Below are positions 1-6,766 of a DNA stretch of 35,430 bases, one piece after another. Origin of the DNA: Mycolicibacterium elephantis DSM 44368 (GTDB lineage: Bacteria > Actinomycetota > Actinomycetes > Mycobacteriales > Mycobacteriaceae). Under the pieces are notes generated by a model that saw only the letters and a list, made by a program, of their open reading frames with translations, searched no databases and was not told the origin of the DNA. The stretch's first letter is position 1, and each line of letters opens with the position of its first letter. Made by a program: the position numbers and the translations under genes. Where the stretch lies: NCBI RefSeq assembly GCF_004014805.1, contig NZ_ATDN01000032.1, positions 1 to 35,430 of the forward strand, written 5' to 3'.

Positions 1-2438
1 GCGGGCGCGGGCGGACCCGCGGGCACGGTGGTGGGCGGTCCCCACGGGATCGTGATGCCGGGCGCTATCTCGAGAGTCGGCTGGATGACCGTCTCCGACG
101 GCGGCGTGGTCGGCGACGGCTCCGAGGGTTCGGTGGTTCGCGGTGCGACCGGGGCCCGTGGCACCCCCGCATAGCCGCCGATCTCCTCGGGTTTGGGGAA
201 CGTCTCGACGTCGGTGCCCTTCAACGCCCCGTCCATGGTGGCCTTCCAGATGTCCGACGGCAGACCCGAACCGTAAACCGGTGAGCCCCACTTGGTTTCC
301 AGCGGTTTGGTACCGTCGACAGTGCCCACCCAGACCGCCGTCGACAACGACGGCGTGAACCCCACCATCCAGGCGTCGCGGTTGTCGCCGGTGTCGCCCA
401 GCTGGTTGGTGCCCGTCTTCGCCGCCGAAGGCCGCCCGCCGGCCAACGCATGGCCGTTAGAGTACGCGGCGATGGGCTGCATCGCCGCGGTCACGTTGTC
501 GGCGACCTTCTTCTCGATGCGCTGCTCGCCCTCGGTGTCCTGCTGCGACGCGTCGAACAACACGTCGCCTTCGGAGTTCACCACTTTCTGCACGAAGTGC
601 GGCTTGTGGTACACGCCCGACGCCGCAAGTGTGGCGTACGCCGAGGCCATGTCGATCACTCGAGTCTGATACTGGCCCAACACGATTCCGTTGTTCGGCG
701 GGCCGCCCTGGCCGTCCTCGGACAGGGTGTGTTCGACACCGGGGAAGCTTTCGGCGATGCCGGCCTGGTGGGCCGCCTCGGCGACGTCCTCGGGGCCGTT
801 CTTCAGTTTCAGCATCAGCCGGTAGTAGCTGGTGTTCAGCGACCGCTTCAGCGCCTCGGCGATGTTGCAGGTGCCGCAGCTGTTGCCCTCGACGTTGCTG
901 ATCTTGATGCCGTTGACCTCCAACGGCGAGCTGTCGACCTGATAGCCCAGGCCCATGCCTTGCTGCAGCGCCGCGATCAACGCGAACACCTTGAACGCCG
1001 ACCCGGTCGGCAATCCGGCCTGGGCGAAGTCGAAACCGTTGGCGTCGTCGCCGCCGTAGTACGCCTTCACCCCGCCGGTGCGCGGATCGATCGACACGAT
1101 CGCGGTCCGCATGTCGGGGTCTTGGCCCTCGAGGTACTCCGCGGCGGCCTCCTCAGCGGCCTGCTGCGCCTTGGGATCGATGGTCGTGGTGATCTGCAGA
1201 CCCTCGGTGTTGAGCGTCTTCTCGGAGATGTCGAACAGGTCGAGAAGCTCCTGTTTGACCTGGCGCTCGATCAGCCCGTTGGGGCCGGTCGTCAAATTCT
1301 GCGTCTGCGCCAACTCCGGCGGCAAAGTTTCCGGGAACACCTGAGCGGCACGCTCGCTGGGTGTCAGCGCGCCGATCTCCACCATGCCGTCGAGCACCCA
1401 ATTCCAGCGGTTCTTGGCGCCTTCGAGGTTCACCGCCGGGTCAAGGCCGGACGGCCGCTGGATGAGCGCCGCGAGCAGCGCACCCTCGGCGACCGTGAGC
1501 TGCTCGACCGGCTTGTTGAAGTACGCCTTGGACGCCGCGGCCACCCCGTAGGAGCCGCGCCCGAAGTAGATGATGTTCAGATACGACTGCAGCACTTGGT
1601 CTTTGGACCATTCACCCGACATCTTCGTCGAGATGACGAGCTCCTTGGCCTTGCGGATCAAACCGCCAACGCCCGCACGTTCCGAGCCCACCAGTGCGTT
1701 CTTCACGTACTGCTGGGTGATCGTGGACCCACCCTGCAGGTTCTCACCCGCCAGGTTGTTCTTGACCGCGCGGGCGAACCCGGTGAACGAGAACCCGGGG
1801 TTGGAGTAGAAGTTGCGGTCCTCGGCGGCCATCACCGCGTTGCGCACGTGCACCGGGATCTGGTCGATGTTCACGTCGATCCGGTTGCCTTCGGGCGGAA
1901 CGATTTTCGCCAGCTCACTGCCGTCGCTGGCGAGGATGGTCGACACCTGGTTGGTCCGGATGTCGCCCGGCTTCGGGACCTCCACGATCAGGTACGCCAT
2001 CGCGAACGTCACCGTCGGCAGCACCAGGAACAGCACCGCTGCCGCCAACAGGCCGCGGCGCACCCACGTCCAGTTGACCGGCTTGCGCTGGCTGGGCCGC
2101 GGTGGCGGTCCACCCGTCGGCGGTCCTCCGCCAGGTGGCCGTCGCGGCGGTGGGGGAGGCGGCGCGGGTTTGGGCGCAGGGGTGCCGTCGAGAGCCGCCT
2201 TAACGACGTCGATCGGATCCCGCAGATGCGGCGGTGGCTCGTGCACCGGCGGCAGCACGGAGGTGCGCCGGTCGTCGGGCGCACCCGGTCGCGGACGGTT
2301 GGCGGCCGGCGCGTCCTGCGGCGGGCGATGCCGTCCGCCGCCGTCAGCCAGCCTTGATTCGGGCTGGCTCACGCCATCAGCCCCGCGTCCCCCGCGGGGA
2401 TCGTTGACTGACCGGTCGTGGCGCCCTTCGCTATTCAC
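1..2438 (-). CDS. ponA1: Bifunctional class A penicillin-binding protein PonA1, 3' end cut by the window
   Basis: Polymerises lipid II glycan and cross-links stem peptides at the outer face of the membrane. The order is a cytoplasmic proline-rich N-terminus (about residues 1-125), one membrane segment (about 130-150), a GT51 glycosyltransferase with the EDRNFY motif (catalytic Glu206), then a transpeptidase with TGSAFK (nucleophile Ser480, Lys483), SLN (Ser533, Asn535) and KTG (Lys674-Gly676), and a proline-rich extracellular tail that runs off the window. All catalytic motifs are intact. The GTG start at 2438 gives an N-terminus V/M-NSEGRHDR, very like the M. tuberculosis protein. It overlaps the stop of the upstream gene by 8 bp, so the two are probably co-transcribed and translationally coupled. 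812 codons are visible. In mycobacteria PonA1 is known to support polar growth. Confidence 0.96.
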   Translation of the reverse strand, partial: MNSEGRHDRSVNDPRGGRGADGVSQPESRLADGGGRHRPPQDAPAANRPRPGAPDDRRTSVLPPVHEPPPHLRDPIDVVKAALDGTPAPKPAPPPPPPRRPPGGGPPTGGPPPRPSQRKPVNWTWVRRGLLAAAVLFLVLPTVTFAMAYLIVEVPKPGDIRTNQVSTILASDGSELAKIVPPEGNRIDVNIDQIPVHVRNAVMAAEDRNFYSNPGFSFTGFARAVKNNLAGENLQGGSTITQQYVKNALVGSERAGVGGLIRKAKELVISTKMSGEWSKDQVLQSYLNIIYFGRGSYGVAAASKAYFNKPVEQLTVAEGALLAALIQRPSGLDPAVNLEGAKNRWNWVLDGMVEIGALTPSERAAQVFPETLPPELAQTQNLTTGPNGLIERQVKQELLDLFDISEKTLNTEGLQITTTIDPKAQQAAEEAAAEYLEGQDPDMRTAIVSIDPRTGGVKAYYGGDDANGFDFAQAGLPTGSAFKVFALIAALQQGMGLGYQVDSSPLEVNGIKISNVEGNSCGTCNIAEALKRSLNTSYYRLMLKLKNGPEDVAEAAHQAGIAESFPGVEHTLSEDGQGGPPNNGIVLGQYQTRVIDMASAYATLAASGVYHKPHFVQKVVNSEGDVLFDASQQDTEGEQRIEKKVADNVTAAMQPIAAYSNGHALAGGRPSAAKTGTNQLGDTGDNRDAWMVGFTPSLSTAVWVGTVDGTKPLETKWGSPVYGSGLPSDIWKATMDGALKGTDVETFPKPEEIGGYAGVPRAPVAPRTTEPSEPSPTTPPSETVIQPTLEIAPGITIPWGPPTTVPAGPPAP

Positions 2439-2874
2439 TGGCCGTGCGCGCACGATCGCGCGCCGTCTGGGTACTCCGCGACGCCCGCCTGCCCCGTGAC
2501 GGGCCGGTCGGCGGAACAGCGCCGAGTACATACGACTTGACCAGGTGATTCCAACTGCAGGTGCGGCATACCTCCACCACGTGTACCGAAAACTCGTCGT
2601 ATCGGGACGCCAGCAGGACCAGCTCCTCGGCGGAGCGCGCGGAACCTGACACGGCACCCAGGTGGTCACCGAATACCCACGACACCAAGGTCAGCTGTTC
2701 CTTGCGGCAGATCGGGCACATCACCGAACTAGGCTTCCCGTGGAACTTCGCGGCTCGCAGCAGATAGGGGTTGGCGTCACAAACCTCGGAGACGCCGGTG
2801 CGCCCCGAATAGACCTCCGCCAGCAGGGACCGTCGCCGAAGCGCGTAGTCCACCACCTGTCGCTGCAATCGCAC
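2431..2874 (-). CDS. DUF5318 family protein (Rv0049-like), putative zinc ribbon
   Basis: 147 aa, conserved in mycobacteria next to ponA1; function unknown. Two cysteine pairs, CPIC (about residue 53) and CRTC (about 104), are spaced as in a four-cysteine zinc ribbon. The C-terminal 25 residues are Arg/Ser-rich and look disordered. The GTG start at 2874 gives MRLQRQVVDYALRRRSLLAEV, which matches the mycobacterial family start as I remember it, and it follows a TACTCT -10 hexamer by 7 nt, consistent with a leaderless mRNA. Its 3' end overlaps the ponA1 start by 8 bp. The tight coupling suggests a link to cell-wall synthesis, but that is only inferred from position. Confidence 0.88.
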   Translation of the reverse strand: MRLQRQVVDYALRRRSLLAEVYSGRTGVSEVCDANPYLLRAAKFHGKPSSVMCPICRKEQLTLVSWVFGDHLGAVSGSARSAEELVLLASRYDEFSVHVVEVCRTCSWNHLVKSYVLGAVPPTGPSRGRRASRSTQTARDRARTASE

Positions 2875-2881
2875 GAGGACC

Positions 2882-2887
2882 AGAGTA
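2882..2887 (-). promoter_or_regulatory. -10 hexamer TACTCT, leaderless promoter of the DUF5318 gene and ponA1
   Basis: Read on the minus strand, TACTCT fits TAnnnT and lies 7 nt before the GTG at 2874, so the predicted transcript would begin at or next to the start codon. No Shine-Dalgarno is visible. The -35 region is not recognisable. Confidence 0.6.
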
Positions 2888-2949
2888 CGTCGGTGCGGAG
2901 GAGACCGAGGCGCGACGTGCTTCGCCCCGCGACATCGAAAACCATCTCT

Positions 2950-2955
2950 TACGAT
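2950..2955 (+). promoter_or_regulatory. -10 hexamer TACGAT, leaderless promoter of the DUF1707 gene
   Basis: TACGAT fits TAnnnT and is followed after 6 nt by the GTG at 2962. It lies back to back with the minus-strand promoter in an 87-bp divergent spacer. Confidence 0.6.
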
Positions 2956-2961
2956 CTCGTC

Positions 2962-3831
2962 GTGGCTTCTGGCAGCTCAGCGTGGCGGACATCGGGGATG
3001 CGGGCCAAAGACAGCGACCGGGCCGAGATCTGCCAGATTCTCGACACCGCCCTGGCCGACGGGCAGTTGTCGATGACCGAGCACGGCGAACGCGTGAAAT
3101 CCGCCACTGCCGCCACGACGCTGGGTCAACTGCAGGACCTGGTGGCCGATCTGCAGAACGCCAAGACGCCCGCGGTCCCGATGATCACCAAAGTGGTCAA
3201 CCGGCAGGTGGCCCAGCCGGTCAACTGGGGCATCCGCCTCGCGGTGGCGGGCGTGCTGGTGGTCGTGGGCATCGCGATCGGCTGGGGTCTGTTCGGGGGA
3301 AGCTCCTCACCGCTGGGCGCCTCCGCCGATCCCGGCGCCAAACCGGACGGCATCGCGCCCGTCGTGCTCACCCCGCCTCGACAACTGCACTCTCTGGGCG
3401 GCCTCACCGGCCTGCTGCAGCAGACGAAGGACCGGTTCGGCGACACCACCGGGTACCGGTTGACCGTGTATCCGGAGTACGCGGTGCTGAGCCGGCCGGA
3501 CCCGAACGAGGACCGACGCGAGCTCAACTACACCTACCGCGGCGGCTGGGACGATCCGTCGTCGTCGTCCAAGAGCAGCAACGCCAGGGTGGTGGACCTG
3601 GGCCGGTTCGACGTCAAGACGGTCGTCGGGGTGCTGCGCGGCGCGCCGGAAACGCTCGGGATCAAGCCGGCGGACGTGACCAGCACGTATCTGACCGTCG
3701 ACCCCACCAGCGACCCGGCCACACCGGACGATGTGTCGGTCTCGGTGTACGTCTCGAGCGATTTCGGCGGCGGTCACATCGAGTTGGCCCCGGACGGCAG
3801 GGTCAAGCGGATCAGCTATCCGTCGGGGTAG
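2962..3831 (+). CDS. DUF1707 single-pass membrane protein (Rv0048c-like)
   Basis: 289 aa. An N-terminal DUF1707 domain (about residues 13-66, RAKDSDR near its start and a helical segment ending TLGQLQDLVADLQ) faces the cytoplasm. One membrane helix follows at about 89-112. The remaining 175 or so residues are predicted extracytoplasmic and of unknown fold. The GTG start at 2962 is preferred over the ATG at 2998 because it gives a length equal to that I remember for Rv0048c and because the -10 hexamer sits 6 nt upstream. It is divergent from the DUF5318-ponA1 operon. The function is unknown; DUF1707 domains occur at the N-terminus of many actinobacterial membrane proteins. Confidence 0.88.
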   Translation: MASGSSAWRTSGMRAKDSDRAEICQILDTALADGQLSMTEHGERVKSATAATTLGQLQDLVADLQNAKTPAVPMITKVVNRQVAQPVNWGIRLAVAGVLVVVGIAIGWGLFGGSSSPLGASADPGAKPDGIAPVVLTPPRQLHSLGGLTGLLQQTKDRFGDTTGYRLTVYPEYAVLSRPDPNEDRRELNYTYRGGWDDPSSSSKSSNARVVDLGRFDVKTVVGVLRGAPETLGIKPADVTSTYLTVDPTSDPATPDDVSVSVYVSSDFGGGHIELAPDGRVKRISYPSG

Positions 3832-3861
3832 GGCAGGCGTTCGCGTACGGGCCACCCGCAG

Positions 3862-3891
3862 TTCGCGTCGAATATATCGGCGCGATACTAT
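3862..3891 (+). promoter_or_regulatory. Candidate padR promoter with overlapping operator
   Basis: TACTAT at 3886-3891 fits a -10 box. A weak TTCGCG -35 candidate lies at 3862-3867 (18-nt spacer). The perfect inverted repeat TATCG-GCG-CGATA at 3875-3887 overlaps the spacer and the first bases of the -10. That is a plausible autorepressor site for the PadR protein encoded 51 bp downstream. The predicted transcript start is near 3898. Confidence 0.5.
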
Positions 3892-3925
3892 GGGCCGAGG
3901 TGTCGAGCCGCCGTAACGGACGAGC

Positions 3926-3933
3926 AAAGGAGG
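3926..3933 (+). promoter_or_regulatory. Strong Shine-Dalgarno AAAGGAGG of padR
   Basis: It lies 8 nt before the GTG at 3942. It decides that start over the nearer in-frame GTG at 3933, which overlaps the site. It stands out because many neighbouring genes appear leaderless. Confidence 0.85.
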
Positions 3934-3941
3934 TGTCCCCG

Positions 3942-4487
3942 GTGCTTGAATTGGCCATCCTGGGACTCCTGCTGGAGTCTCCGATGCACGGCTACGAACT
4001 CCGCAAGAGATTGACGGGGCTGCTCGGGGCGTTTCGCGCGTTCTCCTACGGCTCGCTGTACCCGGCGCTGCGCCGGATGCAGGCCGACGGGCTGATCGTG
4101 GAAGATCCGGCTCCGGACGGCACCCCGAAGATGCGTCGCGCCCGGCGCGTCTACCGGCTTACCGACGCCGGTAAGCAGCGTTTCGCCGAACTGGTGGCCG
4201 ATACCGGCCCCCAGAACTACTCCGACGACGGGTTCGGCGTGCACCTCGCGTTCTTCAATCGCACCCCGGCCGAGGCCCGGATGCGGATTCTCGAGGGACG
4301 CCGCCGTCAGGTGGAGGAACGCCGCGAAGGCCTGCGTGAAGCAGTTGCGCGGGCAAGCAGCTCGATCGACCGGTACACCCGCCAGCTTCACCAGCTCGGG
4401 TTGGAATCCAGTGAGCGCGAAGTCAAGTGGCTCAACGAGTTGATCGCGGCCGAACAGCTGGCGCAGAGGCGCGCCGAGCAGCCGTAA
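3942..4487 (+). CDS. PadR-family transcriptional regulator (Rv0047c-like)
   Basis: 181 aa. The N-terminal winged helix (residues 1 to about 85) carries the PadR hallmarks LELAILGLLLESPMHGYEL and SYGSLYPALRRM. The C-terminal helical part (about 105-181, rich in Arg/Glu with heptad-like spacing) should form the dimerisation coiled coil. The GTG start is set by a strong Shine-Dalgarno. It lies 38 bp upstream of ino1 on the same strand, so ino1 may be co-transcribed with it and regulated by it; that is inferred from arrangement. The ligand is unknown. Confidence 0.93.
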   Translation: MLELAILGLLLESPMHGYELRKRLTGLLGAFRAFSYGSLYPALRRMQADGLIVEDPAPDGTPKMRRARRVYRLTDAGKQRFAELVADTGPQNYSDDGFGVHLAFFNRTPAEARMRILEGRRRQVEERREGLREAVARASSSIDRYTRQLHQLGLESSEREVKWLNELIAAEQLAQRRAEQP

Positions 4488-4525
4488 GGCATTTACGAGT
4501 TAGTACGAAGGGAAGAGTTCGTGTC

Positions 4526-5632
4526 ATGAGTGAGCACATCGGAGCCGGCGCGCCGGCGACACCAAACGCGGAAGTGCGGGTCGCGATTGTCGGTGTGGGT
4601 AACTGTGCCGCCTCGCTGGTCCAGGGCGTGCAGTACTACCAGGACGCCGATGAGACGGCCACCGTACCCGGGCTCATGCATGTGCGACTCGGCCCGTATC
4701 ACGTCCGCGACGTGAAGTTCGTCGCGGCCTTCGACGTCGACGCCAAGAAGGTCGGGTTCGACCTGTCCGAGGCGATCTTCGCGTCGGAGAACAACACCAT
4801 CAAGATCGCCGACGTCCCGCCGACGAACGTGACGGTGCAGCGCGGCCCGACGCTCGACGGCATCGGCAAGTACTACGCCGACACCATCGAGGTGTCCGAC
4901 GTCGACCCCGTCGACGTGGTACAGGTGCTCAAGGAGAACAACGTCGACGTGCTGGTGTCCTACCTGCCGGTGGGCTCCGAGGAGGCCGACAAGTTCTACG
5001 CCCAGTGCGCGATCGACGCCGGGGTGGCGTTCGTCAACGCGCTGCCGGTGTTCATCGCCAGCGACCCGGTGTGGGCCAAGAAGTTCGCCGACGCCGGCGT
5101 GCCGATTGTGGGCGACGACATCAAGAGCCAGATCGGCGCGACGATCACCCACCGGGTGATGGCCAAGCTGTTCGAGGATCGCGGCGTGCAGCTGGACCGC
5201 ACCATGCAGCTCAACGTCGGCGGCAACATGGACTTCCTCAACATGCTCGAGCGCGAGCGGCTGGAGTCCAAGAAGATCTCCAAGACCCAGGCCGTCACGA
5301 GCAACCTGCAGCGCGAGTTCAAGACCAAGGACGTCCATATCGGCCCGTCCGATCACGTCGGCTGGCTCGACGACCGCAAATGGGCCTACGTGCGCCTGGA
5401 GGGACGCGCGTTCGGCGATGTGCCGCTGAACCTGGAGTACAAGCTCGAGGTGTGGGATTCGCCGAACTCGGCGGGCGTGATCATCGACGCGGTGCGGGCG
5501 GCCAAGATCGCCAAGGACCGCGGCATCGGTGGTCCCGTGGAAGCCGCGTCGGCCTACCTGATGAAGAGCCCGCCCAAGCAGCTGCCCGACGACATCGCGC
5601 GAGCGCAGCTGGAGACCTTCATCGAAGGCTGA
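4526..5632 (+). CDS. ino1: Inositol-1-phosphate synthase
   Basis: Converts glucose 6-phosphate to myo-inositol 1-phosphate with NAD+. This is the first committed step to phosphatidylinositol, PIMs, lipoarabinomannan and mycothiol. 368 aa, about the size of the mycobacterial enzyme. The Rossmann motif VGVGNCA at residues 22-28 binds NAD. The conserved NVGGNMDFLNM segment and the following lysine-rich stretch (ESKKISKTQ) belong to the active site. The ATG start is preceded by purine-rich GGAAGAG at 4511-4517, spaced 8 nt. No TAnnnT box sits at leaderless distance, which favours read-through from padR or a leadered transcript. Confidence 0.97.
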   Translation: MSEHIGAGAPATPNAEVRVAIVGVGNCAASLVQGVQYYQDADETATVPGLMHVRLGPYHVRDVKFVAAFDVDAKKVGFDLSEAIFASENNTIKIADVPPTNVTVQRGPTLDGIGKYYADTIEVSDVDPVDVVQVLKENNVDVLVSYLPVGSEEADKFYAQCAIDAGVAFVNALPVFIASDPVWAKKFADAGVPIVGDDIKSQIGATITHRVMAKLFEDRGVQLDRTMQLNVGGNMDFLNMLERERLESKKISKTQAVTSNLQREFKTKDVHIGPSDHVGWLDDRKWAYVRLEGRAFGDVPLNLEYKLEVWDSPNSAGVIIDAVRAAKIAKDRGIGGPVEAASAYLMKSPPKQLPDDIARAQLETFIEG

Positions 5633-5713
5633 CCTTCCCTTTGCGATCCCTTTGCGATTCGGTGGAGTCCTGCCCGCGGTGAGCGCGGCTGGGGCTCCAC
5701 CGAGCGCGTTTTG

Positions 5714-5719
5714 TACTGT
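5714..5719 (+). promoter_or_regulatory. -10 hexamer TACTGT, leaderless promoter of the alpha/beta hydrolase gene
   Basis: Fits TAnnnT and ends 6 nt before the GTG at 5726. This supports that start over the TTG at 5711, which would put the -10 box inside the coding sequence. Confidence 0.62.
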
Positions 5720-5725
5720 TTCGCT

Positions 5726-6625
5726 GTGAGCGACATAAGTCCCGACGACGAGCTGGCCTCCCTCGACGAGTTCACCTTCCTCAAGGAGAACGCGCGCCAA
5801 GCCGGCGTCGACACCGTGCCGCCGGTGGCCCGCGTCGACGCCGGACCGATCAGCGCGCTGAAGTTCGGGGACGCCGCGCCGCGGGTGGTGTACCTGCACG
5901 GCGGCGGACAGAACGCCCACACCTGGGACACCGTCGCCGTCGGTCTCGGTGAGCCGGCGTTGGCGCTGGACCTGCCGGGTCACGGCCGATCGGCGTGGCG
6001 CGAGGACGGCGACTACGGCCCGAAGCTCAACGCGGTCACCGTCGAACCGGTGCTGCGTGAGCTCGCGCTCAAGGCCGACCTGGTCGTCGGGATGTCGCTC
6101 GGCGGGTTGACGGCGCTGCGGCTGGCGGTCTCCGCGCCGGCGCTGGTGCCGCGGCTGGTGCTCGTCGACGTGACCCCGTCGGCGCCGGAACGCCACACCG
6201 AGATGAGCGACGCCCAGAAGGGCACCGTCGCGCTGGTGCAGGGCCCGCGGACGTTCGAAAGCTTCGACGCGATGCTCGAGCTGACCGTCGCGGCCGCTCC
6301 GCACCGCGACCGGGAGTCGTTGCGTCGCGGGGTTTTCCACAACGCCAAGCGGCTCGACGACGGCACCTGGACGTGGCGTTACGACGACATCCGCAAGGGC
6401 GAGGGGTTCGAGGGCCTCTGGGACGACGTGCCGCGGCTCACCACGCCGACGACGCTGGTGCGCGGTGCCAAGTCGTTCTTCGTCAACGGCGACGACGCGG
6501 CCGAGTTCGCCCGTCGGGCACCGGGTTTCCGTGATGTGCGCATCGTCGAAGACTCCGGGCACTCGGTACAGAGCGACCAGCCGGGCAAGCTGATCGAGAT
6601 CCTGCGCGAGGTGCTCGCCGAGTAG
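5726..6625 (+). CDS. Alpha/beta hydrolase (Rv0045c-like esterase)
   Basis: 299 aa, cytoplasmic, no signal peptide. Alpha/beta-hydrolase signatures in order: HGGGQNAHTW (oxyanion-hole region), DLPGHGRSAW, nucleophile elbow GMSLGG with Ser124, and the catalytic histidine in SGHSVQSD, His279. The acid residue is probably an aspartate in the NGDD segment after the beta strand TTLVRGAKSFF, though I cannot fix it. The M. tuberculosis counterpart is described as an esterase of unresolved physiological substrate. It follows ino1 by 93 bp with its own promoter. Confidence 0.92.
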   Translation: MSDISPDDELASLDEFTFLKENARQAGVDTVPPVARVDAGPISALKFGDAAPRVVYLHGGGQNAHTWDTVAVGLGEPALALDLPGHGRSAWREDGDYGPKLNAVTVEPVLRELALKADLVVGMSLGGLTALRLAVSAPALVPRLVLVDVTPSAPERHTEMSDAQKGTVALVQGPRTFESFDAMLELTVAAAPHRDRESLRRGVFHNAKRLDDGTWTWRYDDIRKGEGFEGLWDDVPRLTTPTTLVRGAKSFFVNGDDAAEFARRAPGFRDVRIVEDSGHSVQSDQPGKLIEILREVLAE

Positions 6626-6638
6626 CGCTCTCGCCGTA

Positions 6639-6703
6639 GCGCGAGCGACCGCTGTTGTACGTCTTTTGGCGGCGTGTCGCCATACAAACGCGGTCGCTCG
6701 CGC
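6639..6703. repeat. 65-bp complex palindrome between two co-directional genes
   Basis: Perfect 14-bp arms GCGCGAGCGACCGC (6639-6652) and its complement (6690-6703) enclose a further nested pairing TTGTA/TACAA (6655-6659 with 6683-6687) and an inner hairpin TGGCG/CGCCA (6667-6671 with 6678-6682). A 7-nt bulge on one side makes the folded form cruciform-like. It starts 13 bp after the hydrolase stop. It may act as a terminator, but its size and nested design suggest a dispersed intergenic repeat. Confidence 0.8.
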
Positions 6704-6752
6704 AGGATGGCGGCGTTGGTCTGATGTTCACCGCCTGCTAACCGGGCTCTCG

Positions 6753-6758
6753 TAAGTT
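6753..6758 (+). promoter_or_regulatory. -10 hexamer TAAGTT, leaderless promoter of the PhoX-like gene
   Basis: Fits TAnnnT, 8 nt before the GTG at 6767. It is the only box of this kind between the palindrome and the gene. Confidence 0.5.
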
Positions 6759-6766
6759 CCTCCGCC

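Noticed and set aside
450..2357. Long plus-strand open frame opposite ponA1
   Set aside because: It is the antisense shadow of ponA1, whose catalytic motifs are all on the minus strand.
4493..6562. Long minus-strand open frame opposite ino1 and the hydrolase gene
   Set aside because: It has His/Arg/Val-rich composition typical of antisense of GC-rich coding DNA, with no recognisable domain, and is fully overlapped by two certain genes.
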